Source of the DNA: an uncultured Clostridia bacterium
GTDB taxonomy: Bacteria > Bacillota > Clostridia > Oscillospirales > Ruminococcaceae
DNA length: 23,097 nucleotides
NCBI GenBank assembly: GCA_947632425.1
Contig: CANRPG010000008.1
Location: forward strand, 1-23,097
Direction of reading: 5' to 3'
Below are positions 14,411 through 21,734 of this stretch, one piece after another. The translations under genes and the position numbers were made by a program. How positions within the stretch are numbered: position 1 is the first letter of the stretch; every line of letters begins with the position of its first letter. The notes under the pieces were generated by a model, which saw only the letters and a program-made list of their open reading frames with translations, did not search any database and was not told the DNA's origin.

Positions 14411-15823
14411 TTATTCCCTGCCGTCCCAGCAATATGTACACAGGCAGTCGGGGTCAATGCCGATCGCCTCTATCATATCGTCAAGGCGGTTGTATTTCAG
14501 CGTGGTGAAATGCAGCTTTTTGCGAATTTCTTCAAGCATTTCCTGGTAGTTTTCGCTTGTCGGGTCTGCATAATCTGCCAGCTTCTCCTCAGCCTTGTCA
14601 CCCTCTCTTTCAAGTATCACGCGCCTTGCAATAAGGTCGAGCTCCGAAGTTGAGCGCGAGAAGTTCAGATACTTGCAGCCGAACAGCAGCGGCGCGCACG
14701 CAGGACGAACATGGACTTCCTTTGCGCCTTTTTCGTACAAAAACTGTGTGGTCTCGCCAAGCTGCGTTCCGCGCACTATCGAGTCGTCTATAATAAGGAG
14801 GCTCTTATCTTTTATAAACTCTGTGGCAGGCAGCAGTTTCATTTTTGCTATAAGATTGCGCTTTTTCTGCGTGGGCGGCATAAACGAGCGCGGCCATGTC
14901 GGCGTGTATTTTATAAACGGTCTTGCAAACGGCACGCCGCTTTCGTTGGCGTAGCCTATCGCGTGACCCGTTCCCGAGTCAGGCACGCCTGCAACAATAT
15001 CGGGGAACACCTCGCCTTTGTCGCGCATTGCCATTTTCTTGCCGCAGTTAGACCTTACCCTTTCTACCGAAACGCCCTCATAAGTGGCACAGGGGTAGCC
15101 GTAATATATCCACAAAAACGAGCAAATTCGCATCTTTTTCTTAGGCTGCTTTACCGTTTCCGCGCCGTCTGCGGTAATGAACACCACTTCCGATGCGCCC
15201 AGCTCTCTTATCTTTTCATACCCGAGGTTAAAAAACGCAAAGTCCTCAAACGAAACGCACCAGCCGTCGTCTTTTTTGCCAAGCACCAGCGGCGTTCTGC
15301 CAAGCTCGTCACGGGCGGCATATATGCCTTTTTCGGTCATTACCAGCATAGTCATCGAGCCGTCTATAACTTCCTGCGCGTATGAAATACCCTCTAAAAT
15401 GGTAGATTTCTGATTGATAACAGCCGCCGTAAGCTCTGTGGGATTTATCTCCCCTCCGCTCATTTCAAGAAAATGCGTGTGCCCCTTGCTGTACACCATT
15501 TCAACAAGCTCGTCAACGTTATTTATCTTACCGACGGTCGCAATGGCATATGTACCGAGGTGAGAGCGCACCATTATCGGCTGCGGCTCATAGTCTGAAA
15601 TGCAGCCTATGCCTATCTGACCACACATTTTGTTCATCTCATCGGTAAACTTTGTGCGAAACGGCGAATTTTCTATATTGTGTATAGATCTGTCAAAGCC
15701 TGCCTTGCTGTCGTAAACCACCATGCCTGCACGCCTTGTGCCGAGATGCGAGTGATAGTCAGTGCCGAAAAATACATCGAAAACGCAGTCGGTTTTCGAT
15801 ACCGCGCCAAATAGACCGCCCAT
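14411..15823 (-). CDS. purF: PurF-like phosphoribosyltransferase with degenerate glutaminase domain
   Basis: This 470-residue homologue of amidophosphoribosyltransferase normally makes phosphoribosylamine from PRPP and glutamine. The PRPP loop LLIIDDSIVRGT (342-353) and the PTQKKRNL region are intact. Four cysteines (C234, C383, C462, C465) sit where the Bacillus enzyme binds its [4Fe-4S] cluster. The N-terminal nucleophile cysteine is replaced: the protein starts MGGLFGAV where PurF has MCGIVGI. The RYPTAG, HNG and SDSE positions of the glutaminase site are also changed. ATG 15823 is chosen for its GGAGGT site seven bases upstream. No other purine gene is nearby. It may use ammonia or have a different role; the symbol marks homology only. 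Confidence 0.85.
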   Translation of the reverse strand: MGGLFGAVSKTDCVFDVFFGTDYHSHLGTRRAGMVVYDSKAGFDRSIHNIENSPFRTKFTDEMNKMCGQIGIGCISDYEPQPIMVRSHLGTYAIATVGKINNVDELVEMVYSKGHTHFLEMSGGEINPTELTAAVINQKSTILEGISYAQEVIDGSMTMLVMTEKGIYAARDELGRTPLVLGKKDDGWCVSFEDFAFFNLGYEKIRELGASEVVFITADGAETVKQPKKKMRICSFLWIYYGYPCATYEGVSVERVRSNCGKKMAMRDKGEVFPDIVAGVPDSGTGHAIGYANESGVPFARPFIKYTPTWPRSFMPPTQKKRNLIAKMKLLPATEFIKDKSLLIIDDSIVRGTQLGETTQFLYEKGAKEVHVRPACAPLLFGCKYLNFSRSTSELDLIARRVILEREGDKAEEKLADYADPTSENYQEMLEEIRKKLHFTTLKYNRLDDMIEAIGIDPDCLCTYCWDGRE

Positions 15824-15888
15824 AATTTTTACCTCCAGAATTTGTAGGTCTCTTAGCAAGACCGACTTGCATAGAATAACATACTAAA

Positions 15889-15917
15889 AGTATAACATAA
15901 TCTGCCGCTAAAATCAA
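15889..15917 (-). promoter_or_regulatory. Promoter of the purF-like gene
   Basis: On the minus strand TTGATT (15912-15917), a 17-base spacer and TATACT (15889-15894) form a reasonable vegetative promoter. The ~60-nt leader holds a small GGTCT/AGACC hairpin about 30 bases before the ribosome site; I do not recognise it as a known riboswitch. Confidence 0.6.
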
Positions 15918-15936
15918 GCGCATTACAAGAATTTTG

Positions 15937-15973
15937 CAAAAACAAAGGGAAAGCCGCCGAGTGCTCTCCCCTT
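15937..15973 (-). terminator. Terminator of the SGNH hydrolase gene
   Basis: An imperfect stem (AAGGGGAG-rich arm against CTTTCCCTT, 15945-15973) is followed in the minus direction by a T-rich run. It begins a few bases past the stop codon of the SGNH gene and separates it from the purF-like promoter. Confidence 0.72.
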
Positions 15974-15977
15974 GTTC

Positions 15978-17303
15978 TTATTCTTTATAGCCAAGACCAA
16001 GTATCTGGAATTCCTTGTCCTCTGTGCCCTCCAGCATTTCAATGCTTATGGTGTATTCGTGGCTTTCATCGCCGGCGGCTATGCTTGCAACAGTCGGGTC
16101 GCCCCAGCCGCCCGAGGTCTCGCCCTCTACCAAGGTGTCCTGCGCGTTGCCGCTTTCGTCTGTGCAGGTAACTTTAACGCTGCCCATGCCGCTGCCTGCC
16201 GAATTTTCCTTGAACAGCAGATACAGATCCGTGCCCTTTGCCTTGAAAACTATCGGCTCGTTACTCTCTGCGCTGCCTTTGAAAGTCCAGCCCTTGTCAA
16301 AAGTATTTATGTTGCTGCCTGCCTCCCAGCTGCCAAGGCTTTCGGGTGTAAGGGCATCGCTCTCAAGTATATGGCAGTTTACATACTGCTCGCTGTACAT
16401 GGGTTCTTCGGGATATACATACTCGCTCGGTTCCTGTGCCGCCTCGACCTGCTCAAAATAGTAGCTTATCATATCAGTTACCATTTCGTGCCCGTGCAAG
16501 TTCGGGTGCGAGCCGTCTTTTGAAAACTCTTTCCACGTCAGCTGTCCGTTATCCATAAGGTAGGTTATGCCGTCGGCGTAGCTTATCATCGGCAGTTCAT
16601 AATACTCGCCTATCTTCTTCATGCCGTCCTGCGCGGTGTAGCCGTCCTCAGTCCTTGCAAACAGCAAAACTATAGCAATATCGGGGTTTTTGGCATATGC
16701 AGAACGTATAATGCCCTCATATGCGGTAAGATAATTTATATCGGTGCCGTCGTTTACCGCAAATTCTATGAACAGCACGTCGGGGTCGTTTGCAAGCACA
16801 TCTCTCTCCAGCCTGAAAGAGCCCAGTATCGAGGGTGTGCCGCTAAGTCCTGCGTTTACATAATGCACCTTCTCGCCGTTCGTGCCGTACTGCTTCATGA
16901 ACCATATATAGGTATTAGCGGCATAGCACTTTGCGGCGTTCACGGTGTAGCCCTCGGTGATAGAACCGCCTATGAAAGAAAGCGTCAGTTCTTCACCGTT
17001 TTTCGCCTTTTCTATAACTTTCTTCATAGCCGCTGTATTGCCAAGAGAGCAAAGGCTTTTCTGCTTCATTATCTCATAGTATTCTTCATACGTTTCGGGC
17101 TGCGGCTCGTCCGTCTGCGAAGAGTTTTCTGTACTTTCTGTACTTTCCGCAGCACTGTCAGCCGTACTGCTTTCATTTACTGCCGCACTGCTTTCAGGCG
17201 TACTGTCTGCCGCGCCGCTTTCACTGCTGCCCGAATTTGAGCAGCCGCACATACCAAAGGTCATAACTGCCGCCGCCAGACCTGCTAAAATTCTTTTATT
17301 CAT
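15978..17303 (-). CDS. Lipid-anchored SGNH/GDSL hydrolase with C-terminal beta-sandwich domain
   Basis: This 441-residue surface lipoprotein has a signal peptide with a lipobox-like MCGC (lipidated Cys21), then a long Ser/Glu/Thr-rich linker (22-70). The SGNH catalytic domain spans about 100-280: Ser114 in GGSITEG, Gly152 in the second block, Asn184 in FAVND, and Asp263/His266 in DGSHPNLHGH. A beta-sandwich domain of ~100 residues follows (about 320-430). The family includes carbohydrate deacetylases and lipases; here an esterase acting on plant or mucin glycans is plausible but not shown. ATG 17303 with GGGAGTG five bases upstream is preferred to the longer frame to 17414, which runs through the upstream terminator. 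It has its own leader with a cre-like site. Confidence 0.88.
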   Translation of the reverse strand: MNKRILAGLAAAVMTFGMCGCSNSGSSESGAADSTPESSAAVNESSTADSAAESTESTENSSQTDEPQPETYEEYYEIMKQKSLCSLGNTAAMKKVIEKAKNGEELTLSFIGGSITEGYTVNAAKCYAANTYIWFMKQYGTNGEKVHYVNAGLSGTPSILGSFRLERDVLANDPDVLFIEFAVNDGTDINYLTAYEGIIRSAYAKNPDIAIVLLFARTEDGYTAQDGMKKIGEYYELPMISYADGITYLMDNGQLTWKEFSKDGSHPNLHGHEMVTDMISYYFEQVEAAQEPSEYVYPEEPMYSEQYVNCHILESDALTPESLGSWEAGSNINTFDKGWTFKGSAESNEPIVFKAKGTDLYLLFKENSAGSGMGSVKVTCTDESGNAQDTLVEGETSGGWGDPTVASIAAGDESHEYTISIEMLEGTEDKEFQILGLGYKE

Positions 17304-17317
17304 ACTATCACTCCCAT

Positions 17318-17332
17318 AAAAAACGTTTACAT
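17318..17332 (-). promoter_or_regulatory. cre-like / LacI-family operator in the SGNH gene leader
   Basis: The minus-strand 15-mer ATGTAAACGTTTTTT fits the CcpA consensus WTGNAANCGNWNNCW at all defined positions except the C near the end. It lies 15 bases before the start codon and between this gene and the upstream terminator. Catabolite repression of a glycan esterase is a sensible role, but other LacI-family proteins bind similar sites. Confidence 0.45.
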
Positions 17333-17336
17333 GATA

Positions 17337-17366
17337 CAAAAATCCCCCTGCGCAAAACAGGGGGAT
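17337..17366 (-). terminator. Terminator of the MsmX-type ATPase gene
   Basis: A perfect 9-bp stem (17342-17350 with 17358-17366; ATCCCCCTG and its complement) is followed in the minus direction by a T-run. It lies 13 bases past the stop codon. Confidence 0.93.
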
Positions 17367-17379
17367 AAAGCTCTCAGAA

Positions 17380-18522
17380 TTAGTTGAGCAGCGACTTCTC
17401 GGTCTCTTTATCAAACAGATGGATCCTGTGAGGATCGATAGCGATCTTGATATGATCCTGAGGACGTGCTGTAGAGCGAGGCGAAACTCTTGCGGTAAGG
17501 CTTATGCCCTCGCAGTTAATGTACAGATAGGTCTCAGCGCCCATCATTTCGGTAACTTCTACTTCTGCTTCTACAACGCCTGTGGTAGCGGCAGCAATGA
17601 AGTCTTCCTCATCGTGCAGGCACTCGGGACGTACACCGAGAACTATTTCCTGATCTACATGCGGCTCGAGAACTTCTGCATCAGCCTTCTCGTCGGGTAT
17701 TTCAACATAGTACTTCTTGCCTCTTGTAGTCTTTGTATCCTCAGAGCCGAATTCTACGCTGTATTTGCCGTCGATCTTGCGCAGAGTACCGTCTATGAAG
17801 TTCATCTGCGGCGATCCGATAAATCCTGCAACGAACTGGTTTACAGGGTTCTGATAGAGGTTGGTAGGTGAATCTATCTGCTGAATGTAACCGTCTTTCA
17901 TAACAACTATACGGTCGCCCATCGTCATAGCTTCTGTCTGGTCGTGAGTTACGTAGATGAACGTTGTACCGAGCTTCTTGTGGAGCTTGGATATCTCAGT
18001 TCTCATCTGCGCTCTCAGTTTAGCGTCGAGGTTGGAAAGAGGCTCGTCAAGCAGGAATACCTGCGGCTCACGTACTATCGCACGTCCGAGCGCAACTCTC
18101 TGTCTCTGACCACCCGAAAGAGCCTTAGGCTTTCTGTCGAGCAGGTGAGCTATGTCGAGTATTCTTGCAGCTTCTTCAACCTTTCTGGCTATCTCGTCCT
18201 TGGGCACCTTGCGGAGCTTCAGACCAAATGCCATGTTTTCAAAAACAGTCATGTGAGGGTACAGAGCGTAGTTCTGGAAAACCATCGCTATATCTCTGTC
18301 CTTAGGAGCGATGTCGTTTACGAGTCTGTCGCCGATATAAAGTTCACCTTCGGTGATCTCCTCAAGACCTGCGATCATTCTCAGCGTGGTTGACTTACCG
18401 CAGCCGGAAGGTCCGACAAGGATTATAAATTCCTTGTCCTTGATCTCAATGTTACAGTCGGAAACGGCAACGACGCCGCCGGGGTACTTTTTATAGATCT
18501 CTCTTAATGATACACTTGCCAT
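17380..18522 (-). CDS. msmX: MsmX/UgpC/MalK-type sugar ABC importer ATPase
   Basis: This 380-residue ATPase drives sugar ABC importers by binding the EAA loops of MalF/MalG-type permeases. It has Walker A GPSGCGKST (37-45), signature LSGGQRQRV (135-143), Walker B VFLLDEP (155-161), the D-loop and H-loop (VTHDQTEAM). The C-terminal regulatory domain (about 240-380) is the OB-type domain of the MalK class. ATG 18522 has GGAGGT nine bases upstream. It is monocistronic, with promoter and terminator of its own. In Gram-positive bacteria one such ATPase commonly serves several importers, so it is the best local candidate to power the two permease pairs encoded at 524-9380; that link is inferred. 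Confidence 0.92.
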   Translation of the reverse strand: MASVSLREIYKKYPGGVVAVSDCNIEIKDKEFIILVGPSGCGKSTTLRMIAGLEEITEGELYIGDRLVNDIAPKDRDIAMVFQNYALYPHMTVFENMAFGLKLRKVPKDEIARKVEEAARILDIAHLLDRKPKALSGGQRQRVALGRAIVREPQVFLLDEPLSNLDAKLRAQMRTEISKLHKKLGTTFIYVTHDQTEAMTMGDRIVVMKDGYIQQIDSPTNLYQNPVNQFVAGFIGSPQMNFIDGTLRKIDGKYSVEFGSEDTKTTRGKKYYVEIPDEKADAEVLEPHVDQEIVLGVRPECLHDEEDFIAAATTGVVEAEVEVTEMMGAETYLYINCEGISLTARVSPRSTARPQDHIKIAIDPHRIHLFDKETEKSLLN

Positions 18523-18602
18523 CTCTTGAGAACCTCCAATTATTTTTATTGCTAATTTGTACCTGCACCTTAACGCTGCACCATACTTTTAGCTATACTA
18601 AT

Positions 18603-18631
18603 ATAATACCAAAAAATTTGCAATACGGCAA
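18603..18631 (-). promoter_or_regulatory. Promoter of the MsmX-type ATPase gene
   Basis: On the minus strand TTGCCG (18626-18631), a 17-base T-rich spacer and TATTAT (18603-18608) make a fair promoter, with a leader of about 75 bases. The interval 18632-18711, toward rsuA, shows only a weak CTCT/AGAG hairpin and no clear terminator, so some read-through from rsuA is possible. Confidence 0.6.
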
Positions 18632-18711
18632 GATGTTTTTTTACTAAACTTTAGAACATTCATTTATTTATATTGCCTAAATTCCTGCCCTCTCAAAAAG
18701 AGTGTGTCAAA

Positions 18712-19422
18712 TTAGAGTGCGATTTTTTCAATTTCTTTGTGCATTATTTCTATACACCCGCCAAGCGGCAGATCTTCACGCAGCTGAATATTTCCTATGC
18801 TCAGCCGCTTCAAATAGGTAACTTTATTTCCCAGTACTTCAAACATTCTTTTTATTTGGTGATACATACCTTGATGAAGGGTAACAAAGCAGCTGCACTC
18901 GTCCTCGCCTTTTTCAAGCTGCGCCGGCAGACATTTTTCTCCGTCCAGAAAAATACCCTGCTCAAACTTTCGTGCATACTCCTCCCCTACCGGTCTTTCA
19001 AGGCGTACAAAATACTTCTTAGGCACATGGCTTTTTGGTGAAAGTATCTTGTGTGCAAACTCGCCGTCGTCTGTAATAAGCACGAAGCCCTCGGTATCCT
19101 TATCCAGTCTGCCTGCCGGAAAAAGACCGCTGCGGCGCATATTCTCCGGTATAAGCGAAAGCACCGTAGGGGACAGTCCGTCCCTTGTGGAACAGACTAC
19201 CCCCTGCGGCTTGTTGAGCATTATGTATATAAATTTTTTGTACTCTATCTTTTCGCCGTCAACGCACACTTCATCGTCTGTGGTTATCTTCATATCGCTT
19301 TTCACTTTTGCGCTGCCGTTTACCGTAACTTTCCCTGCGGCGCACAGCTTCTTCACATCAGAGCGCGAAATATCGCCCCTCTGCGAGGATATGAACTTAT
19401 CGAGCCTTATCATCTCTGCCAT
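18712..19422 (-). CDS. rsuA: 16S rRNA pseudouridine synthase, RsuA family
   Basis: This 236-residue enzyme isomerises a uridine in 16S rRNA (U516 in E. coli). An N-terminal S4 RNA-binding domain (1-60) is followed by the catalytic core with GRLDKDTEGFVLITDDG (104-120), where Asp107 is the catalytic residue. The late motif QGMYHQIKRMF is typical of the RsuA branch. ATG 19422 has an AAGGAAG site seven bases upstream. It follows the DUF4830 gene by 22 bases in the same direction, so the two are probably co-transcribed. Confidence 0.93.
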   Translation of the reverse strand: MAEMIRLDKFISSQRGDISRSDVKKLCAAGKVTVNGSAKVKSDMKITTDDEVCVDGEKIEYKKFIYIMLNKPQGVVCSTRDGLSPTVLSLIPENMRRSGLFPAGRLDKDTEGFVLITDDGEFAHKILSPKSHVPKKYFVRLERPVGEEYARKFEQGIFLDGEKCLPAQLEKGEDECSCFVTLHQGMYHQIKRMFEVLGNKVTYLKRLSIGNIQLREDLPLGGCIEIMHKEIEKIAL

Positions 19423-19444
19423 TTTTATACTTCCTTGTCTGTAT

Positions 19445-20029
19445 TTATGCCGCCTGCGAGCTTTCGTCTGTAGTTGTCTGCTGCGACTGCTCTGCTAAAG
19501 CATCGTCAGCACACGGTGTTGTGGTAACATCGGGGGCGCTTTCTGTAACGTCAGTGACCGCGCTGTCGGTGGTGGTTTCAGGCTTTTTAAGACCATGCAT
19601 AAAGCCGTCAAGCTCGGTGCAGCAAACATCGCCGCCAATGAGCATGCCGTCGCAGATCATCAGGTTCATCATGACGTTTTGCTCCCCCTCATAATTATAC
19701 ACCGGATACGAATAAATTTCAACCGTTCTGCCCTTATATTCCGCAAGGTCAAAACCCTGCTGCTTTTGCAGGTCGTTGTAATTTTTATATACCTCGTCAA
19801 ATTCTTCGGGTATGATAACTATCCTGCAAGTGTCGTATTCGTCGGCAACCTTCCAGCCGAGGTCTTTGATAAACTGCTGCCGTTGCGTTTCGTTGGTCAT
19901 GCGGTAGACAGCGGTCTTTTCCTGCGCGTGCTTGAAAGCGAACAGCACCGCCGCGGCGGCTACCACAACTATCGCCAGAACCGTTACAGCCGCCCAGAAG
20001 CTTTTGATCTTTACAGTTTTGATAAACAT
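19445..20029 (-). CDS. DUF4830 membrane-anchored protein
   Basis: This 194-residue protein has one N-terminal membrane span (about 10-32), an extracytoplasmic DUF4830-type domain (about 40-145) and a Thr/Ser/Asp-rich C-terminal tail (about 150-194). The domain shows the family pattern: QQFIKDLGWKV, IVIIPEEFDEVYKNYNDLQK, GFDLAEYKG and GGDVCCTELDGFMHG. The function of this family is unknown. ATG 20029 is chosen because GGAGG lies six bases before it; an earlier ATG at 20062 lacks such a site. It precedes rsuA in a two-gene unit that diverges from dpaAB. Confidence 0.87.
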   Translation of the reverse strand: MFIKTVKIKSFWAAVTVLAIVVVAAAAVLFAFKHAQEKTAVYRMTNETQRQQFIKDLGWKVADEYDTCRIVIIPEEFDEVYKNYNDLQKQQGFDLAEYKGRTVEIYSYPVYNYEGEQNVMMNLMICDGMLIGGDVCCTELDGFMHGLKKPETTTDSAVTDVTESAPDVTTTPCADDALAEQSQQTTTDESSQAA

Positions 20030-20122
20030 AGTATTCCTCCAATGCTTGTTATGTTTGTACATTTGTGATACTAATCTATATGACGAGCAGAATGAAAATA
20101 TACTTGCCTTTTCAAAACATTG

Positions 20123-20149
20123 ACCGCCAAAGCGCTTTATTCATATAAT
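20123..20149 (+). promoter_or_regulatory. Candidate mother-cell sigma factor promoter of dpaAB
   Basis: ACC at 20123-20125 is followed after 16 bases by CATATAAT at 20142-20149. The -10 element fits the sigma-E/sigma-K form (CATA-type) better than the vegetative one, and the ACC-N16-CATA spacing fits sigma-K. Dipicolinate synthase genes are expressed in the mother cell in Bacillus, so the match is biologically sensible, though short motifs like this occur by chance. Confidence 0.5.
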
Positions 20150-20214
20150 GTATAGAGATATTCTCAACGAACATCAGCTTCATTTTATTATATTATTAAG
20201 GATAAGGAGTAACT

Positions 20215-21102
20215 ATGGATATATCACTTACTTTTCTTGTTATAGGCGGCGACCTGCGGCAGAATTTCTTAGCGCAGCACCTGGCTGAAAAAGGCTGCAC
20301 TGTATATACGCTGGGTCTCAGCGGCGAGCACCCTGCAAAAGGCTGTATGGCTGTAGATTCTTTAGAGCAGCTGCCATACTCACCCGATGTTGCCATTTTG
20401 CCGCTTGTTGCCTCAAACGACGGTGTGAGCGTGAACGCGCCGTTTTCTACAGAAAAAGAAATACCCCTTAAAGAGGTATGCAAGCATTTAAAAAGCAGCG
20501 CTCTTATCGTCGGCGGCAAATTAAGCTCAGAGGTGCAGGATATTTTCCGCCAAAGCGGCAGAGAATTTGCAGACTATTTCACTCGCGAAGAGCTTATAGT
20601 AGAAAACTGCGTTCCCACCGCCGAGGGCGCATTGCAGATAGCCATTGAAAACACCCCGAAGACCATTCACGGCAGTGATGTGCTTATTTTGGGCTTCGGC
20701 AACGTTGCAAAAGCCACGGCGCGCGTGTTTCATGCTTTAGGTGCAAGGGTACATATCGCGGCGCGCAAACAGCGAGACTTAGCATATGCTAAAACTCTCG
20801 GCTATATCGCGCTGCCTATGACATCTCTTGCAAAACATCTCGGCGGCAAAGATATTATTATAAACACAGTGCCCGTGCAGCTGCTTGACGGCGAAAAACT
20901 GGGGCACATCGACCGCGACACCCTTATTATAGACCTAGCCTCAAAGCCGGGCGGCGTTGACCTTGCGGCGGCATCGGATATGCGGCTGAAGGTGATATGG
21001 GCGTTATCTCTGCCCGGAAAGACCGCGCCAGTTACCTCGGGCATAATTATCGCAGACACTGTGCTTAACATCTGCCGCGAAAGGGGGCTTTACGATGTAT
21101 GA
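20215..21102 (+). CDS. dpaA: Dipicolinate synthase subunit A
   Basis: This 295-residue subunit of the enzyme makes dipicolinic acid, the calcium-binding spore-core solute, from the product of dihydrodipicolinate synthase. It has two Rossmann-like halves: an N-terminal one (VIGGDLRQNFLAQHLAEKG, 9-27) and a nucleotide-binding one (DVLILGFGNVAKATARVF, about 155-172). The C-terminal stretch TAPVTSGIIIADTV is typical of the family. AAGGAGT seven bases before ATG 20215 supports the start. It overlaps dpaB by 8 bases. Its presence indicates sporulation ability or recent ancestry with it. Confidence 0.95.
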   Translation: MDISLTFLVIGGDLRQNFLAQHLAEKGCTVYTLGLSGEHPAKGCMAVDSLEQLPYSPDVAILPLVASNDGVSVNAPFSTEKEIPLKEVCKHLKSSALIVGGKLSSEVQDIFRQSGREFADYFTREELIVENCVPTAEGALQIAIENTPKTIHGSDVLILGFGNVAKATARVFHALGARVHIAARKQRDLAYAKTLGYIALPMTSLAKHLGGKDIIINTVPVQLLDGEKLGHIDRDTLIIDLASKPGGVDLAAASDMRLKVIWALSLPGKTAPVTSGIIIADTVLNICRERGLYDV

Positions 21103-21685
21103 ACAGCTCAGCGGCTTAAAAGTAGGCTACGCTATGTGCGGCTCGTTCTGCACGTTTGAAAAGTCGTTCGCGGCGACGCAGAGGCTAAAAGAACTCGGTT
21201 GCGAGCTTTTTCCGATAATGTCTTTCAACGCGGCATCTATATCATCGCGATTCGGGGGCAGCGAGGAAAATATTGCAAAGTTAGAGGACATCTGCGGCAG
21301 AAAAATTATTTCGTCTATTGAAGCTGCCGAGCCTATAGGCCCGAAAAAACTGCTTGACATACTGGTAGTATCGCCCTGCACGGGCAACACCGCTGCTAAA
21401 CTGGCAACAGGCGTTACCGACACACCCGTGACTATGGCAGTCAAATCCCACATTCGCAACTCAAGACCCGTTGTGCTTGCCATTGCCACCAACGATGCTC
21501 TGGGCGCGGCTGCGAAGAACATAGGCTTTTTGCAAAACTGCCGCAATTTCTTTTTCGTACCCTATGGTCAGGACGACTTTGAGCACAAACCCAACAGCAT
21601 GATAGCGCACTTTGAGCTTATCCCCGACAGCATTTGCGCCGCGCTTGACGGCAAACAAATGCAGCCTGTTATACGCCCATACTGA
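21095..21685 (+). CDS. dpaB: Dipicolinate synthase subunit B (flavoprotein family)
   Basis: This 196-residue flavoprotein-like subunit has the N-terminal GYAMCGSFCTFEKSFAATQR motif and the central VVSPCTGNTAAKLATGVTDT, with the phosphate-binding SPCTGN pattern of the Dfp-type flavoprotein fold. ATG 21095 lies inside the end of dpaA (8-base overlap), and ribosome site GGGGG is within the dpaA coding sequence, so translation is coupled. It ends 10 bases before the terminator shared with dapL. Confidence 0.95.
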   Translation: MYEQLSGLKVGYAMCGSFCTFEKSFAATQRLKELGCELFPIMSFNAASISSRFGGSEENIAKLEDICGRKIISSIEAAEPIGPKKLLDILVVSPCTGNTAAKLATGVTDTPVTMAVKSHIRNSRPVVLAIATNDALGAAAKNIGFLQNCRNFFFVPYGQDDFEHKPNSMIAHFELIPDSICAALDGKQMQPVIRPY

Positions 21686-21690
21686 CAGAA

Positions 21691-21725
21691 AAACACCCGA
21701 CCTTTTTTGAGGTCGGGTAATTTTA
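21691..21725. terminator. Bidirectional terminator between dpaB and dapL
   Basis: An 8-bp perfect stem (21695-21702 with 21711-21718; ACCCGACC and its complement) is flanked by T-rich runs in both directions. It serves the convergent dpaAB and dapL transcripts. Confidence 0.92.
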
Positions 21726-21734
21726 TCAGAATAA

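Noticed and set aside
15824..15890. Purine riboswitch in the leader of the purF-like gene
   Set aside because: Only one short GGTCT/AGACC hairpin is present; the ~60-nt leader is too short and lacks the three-way junction of purine riboswitches.
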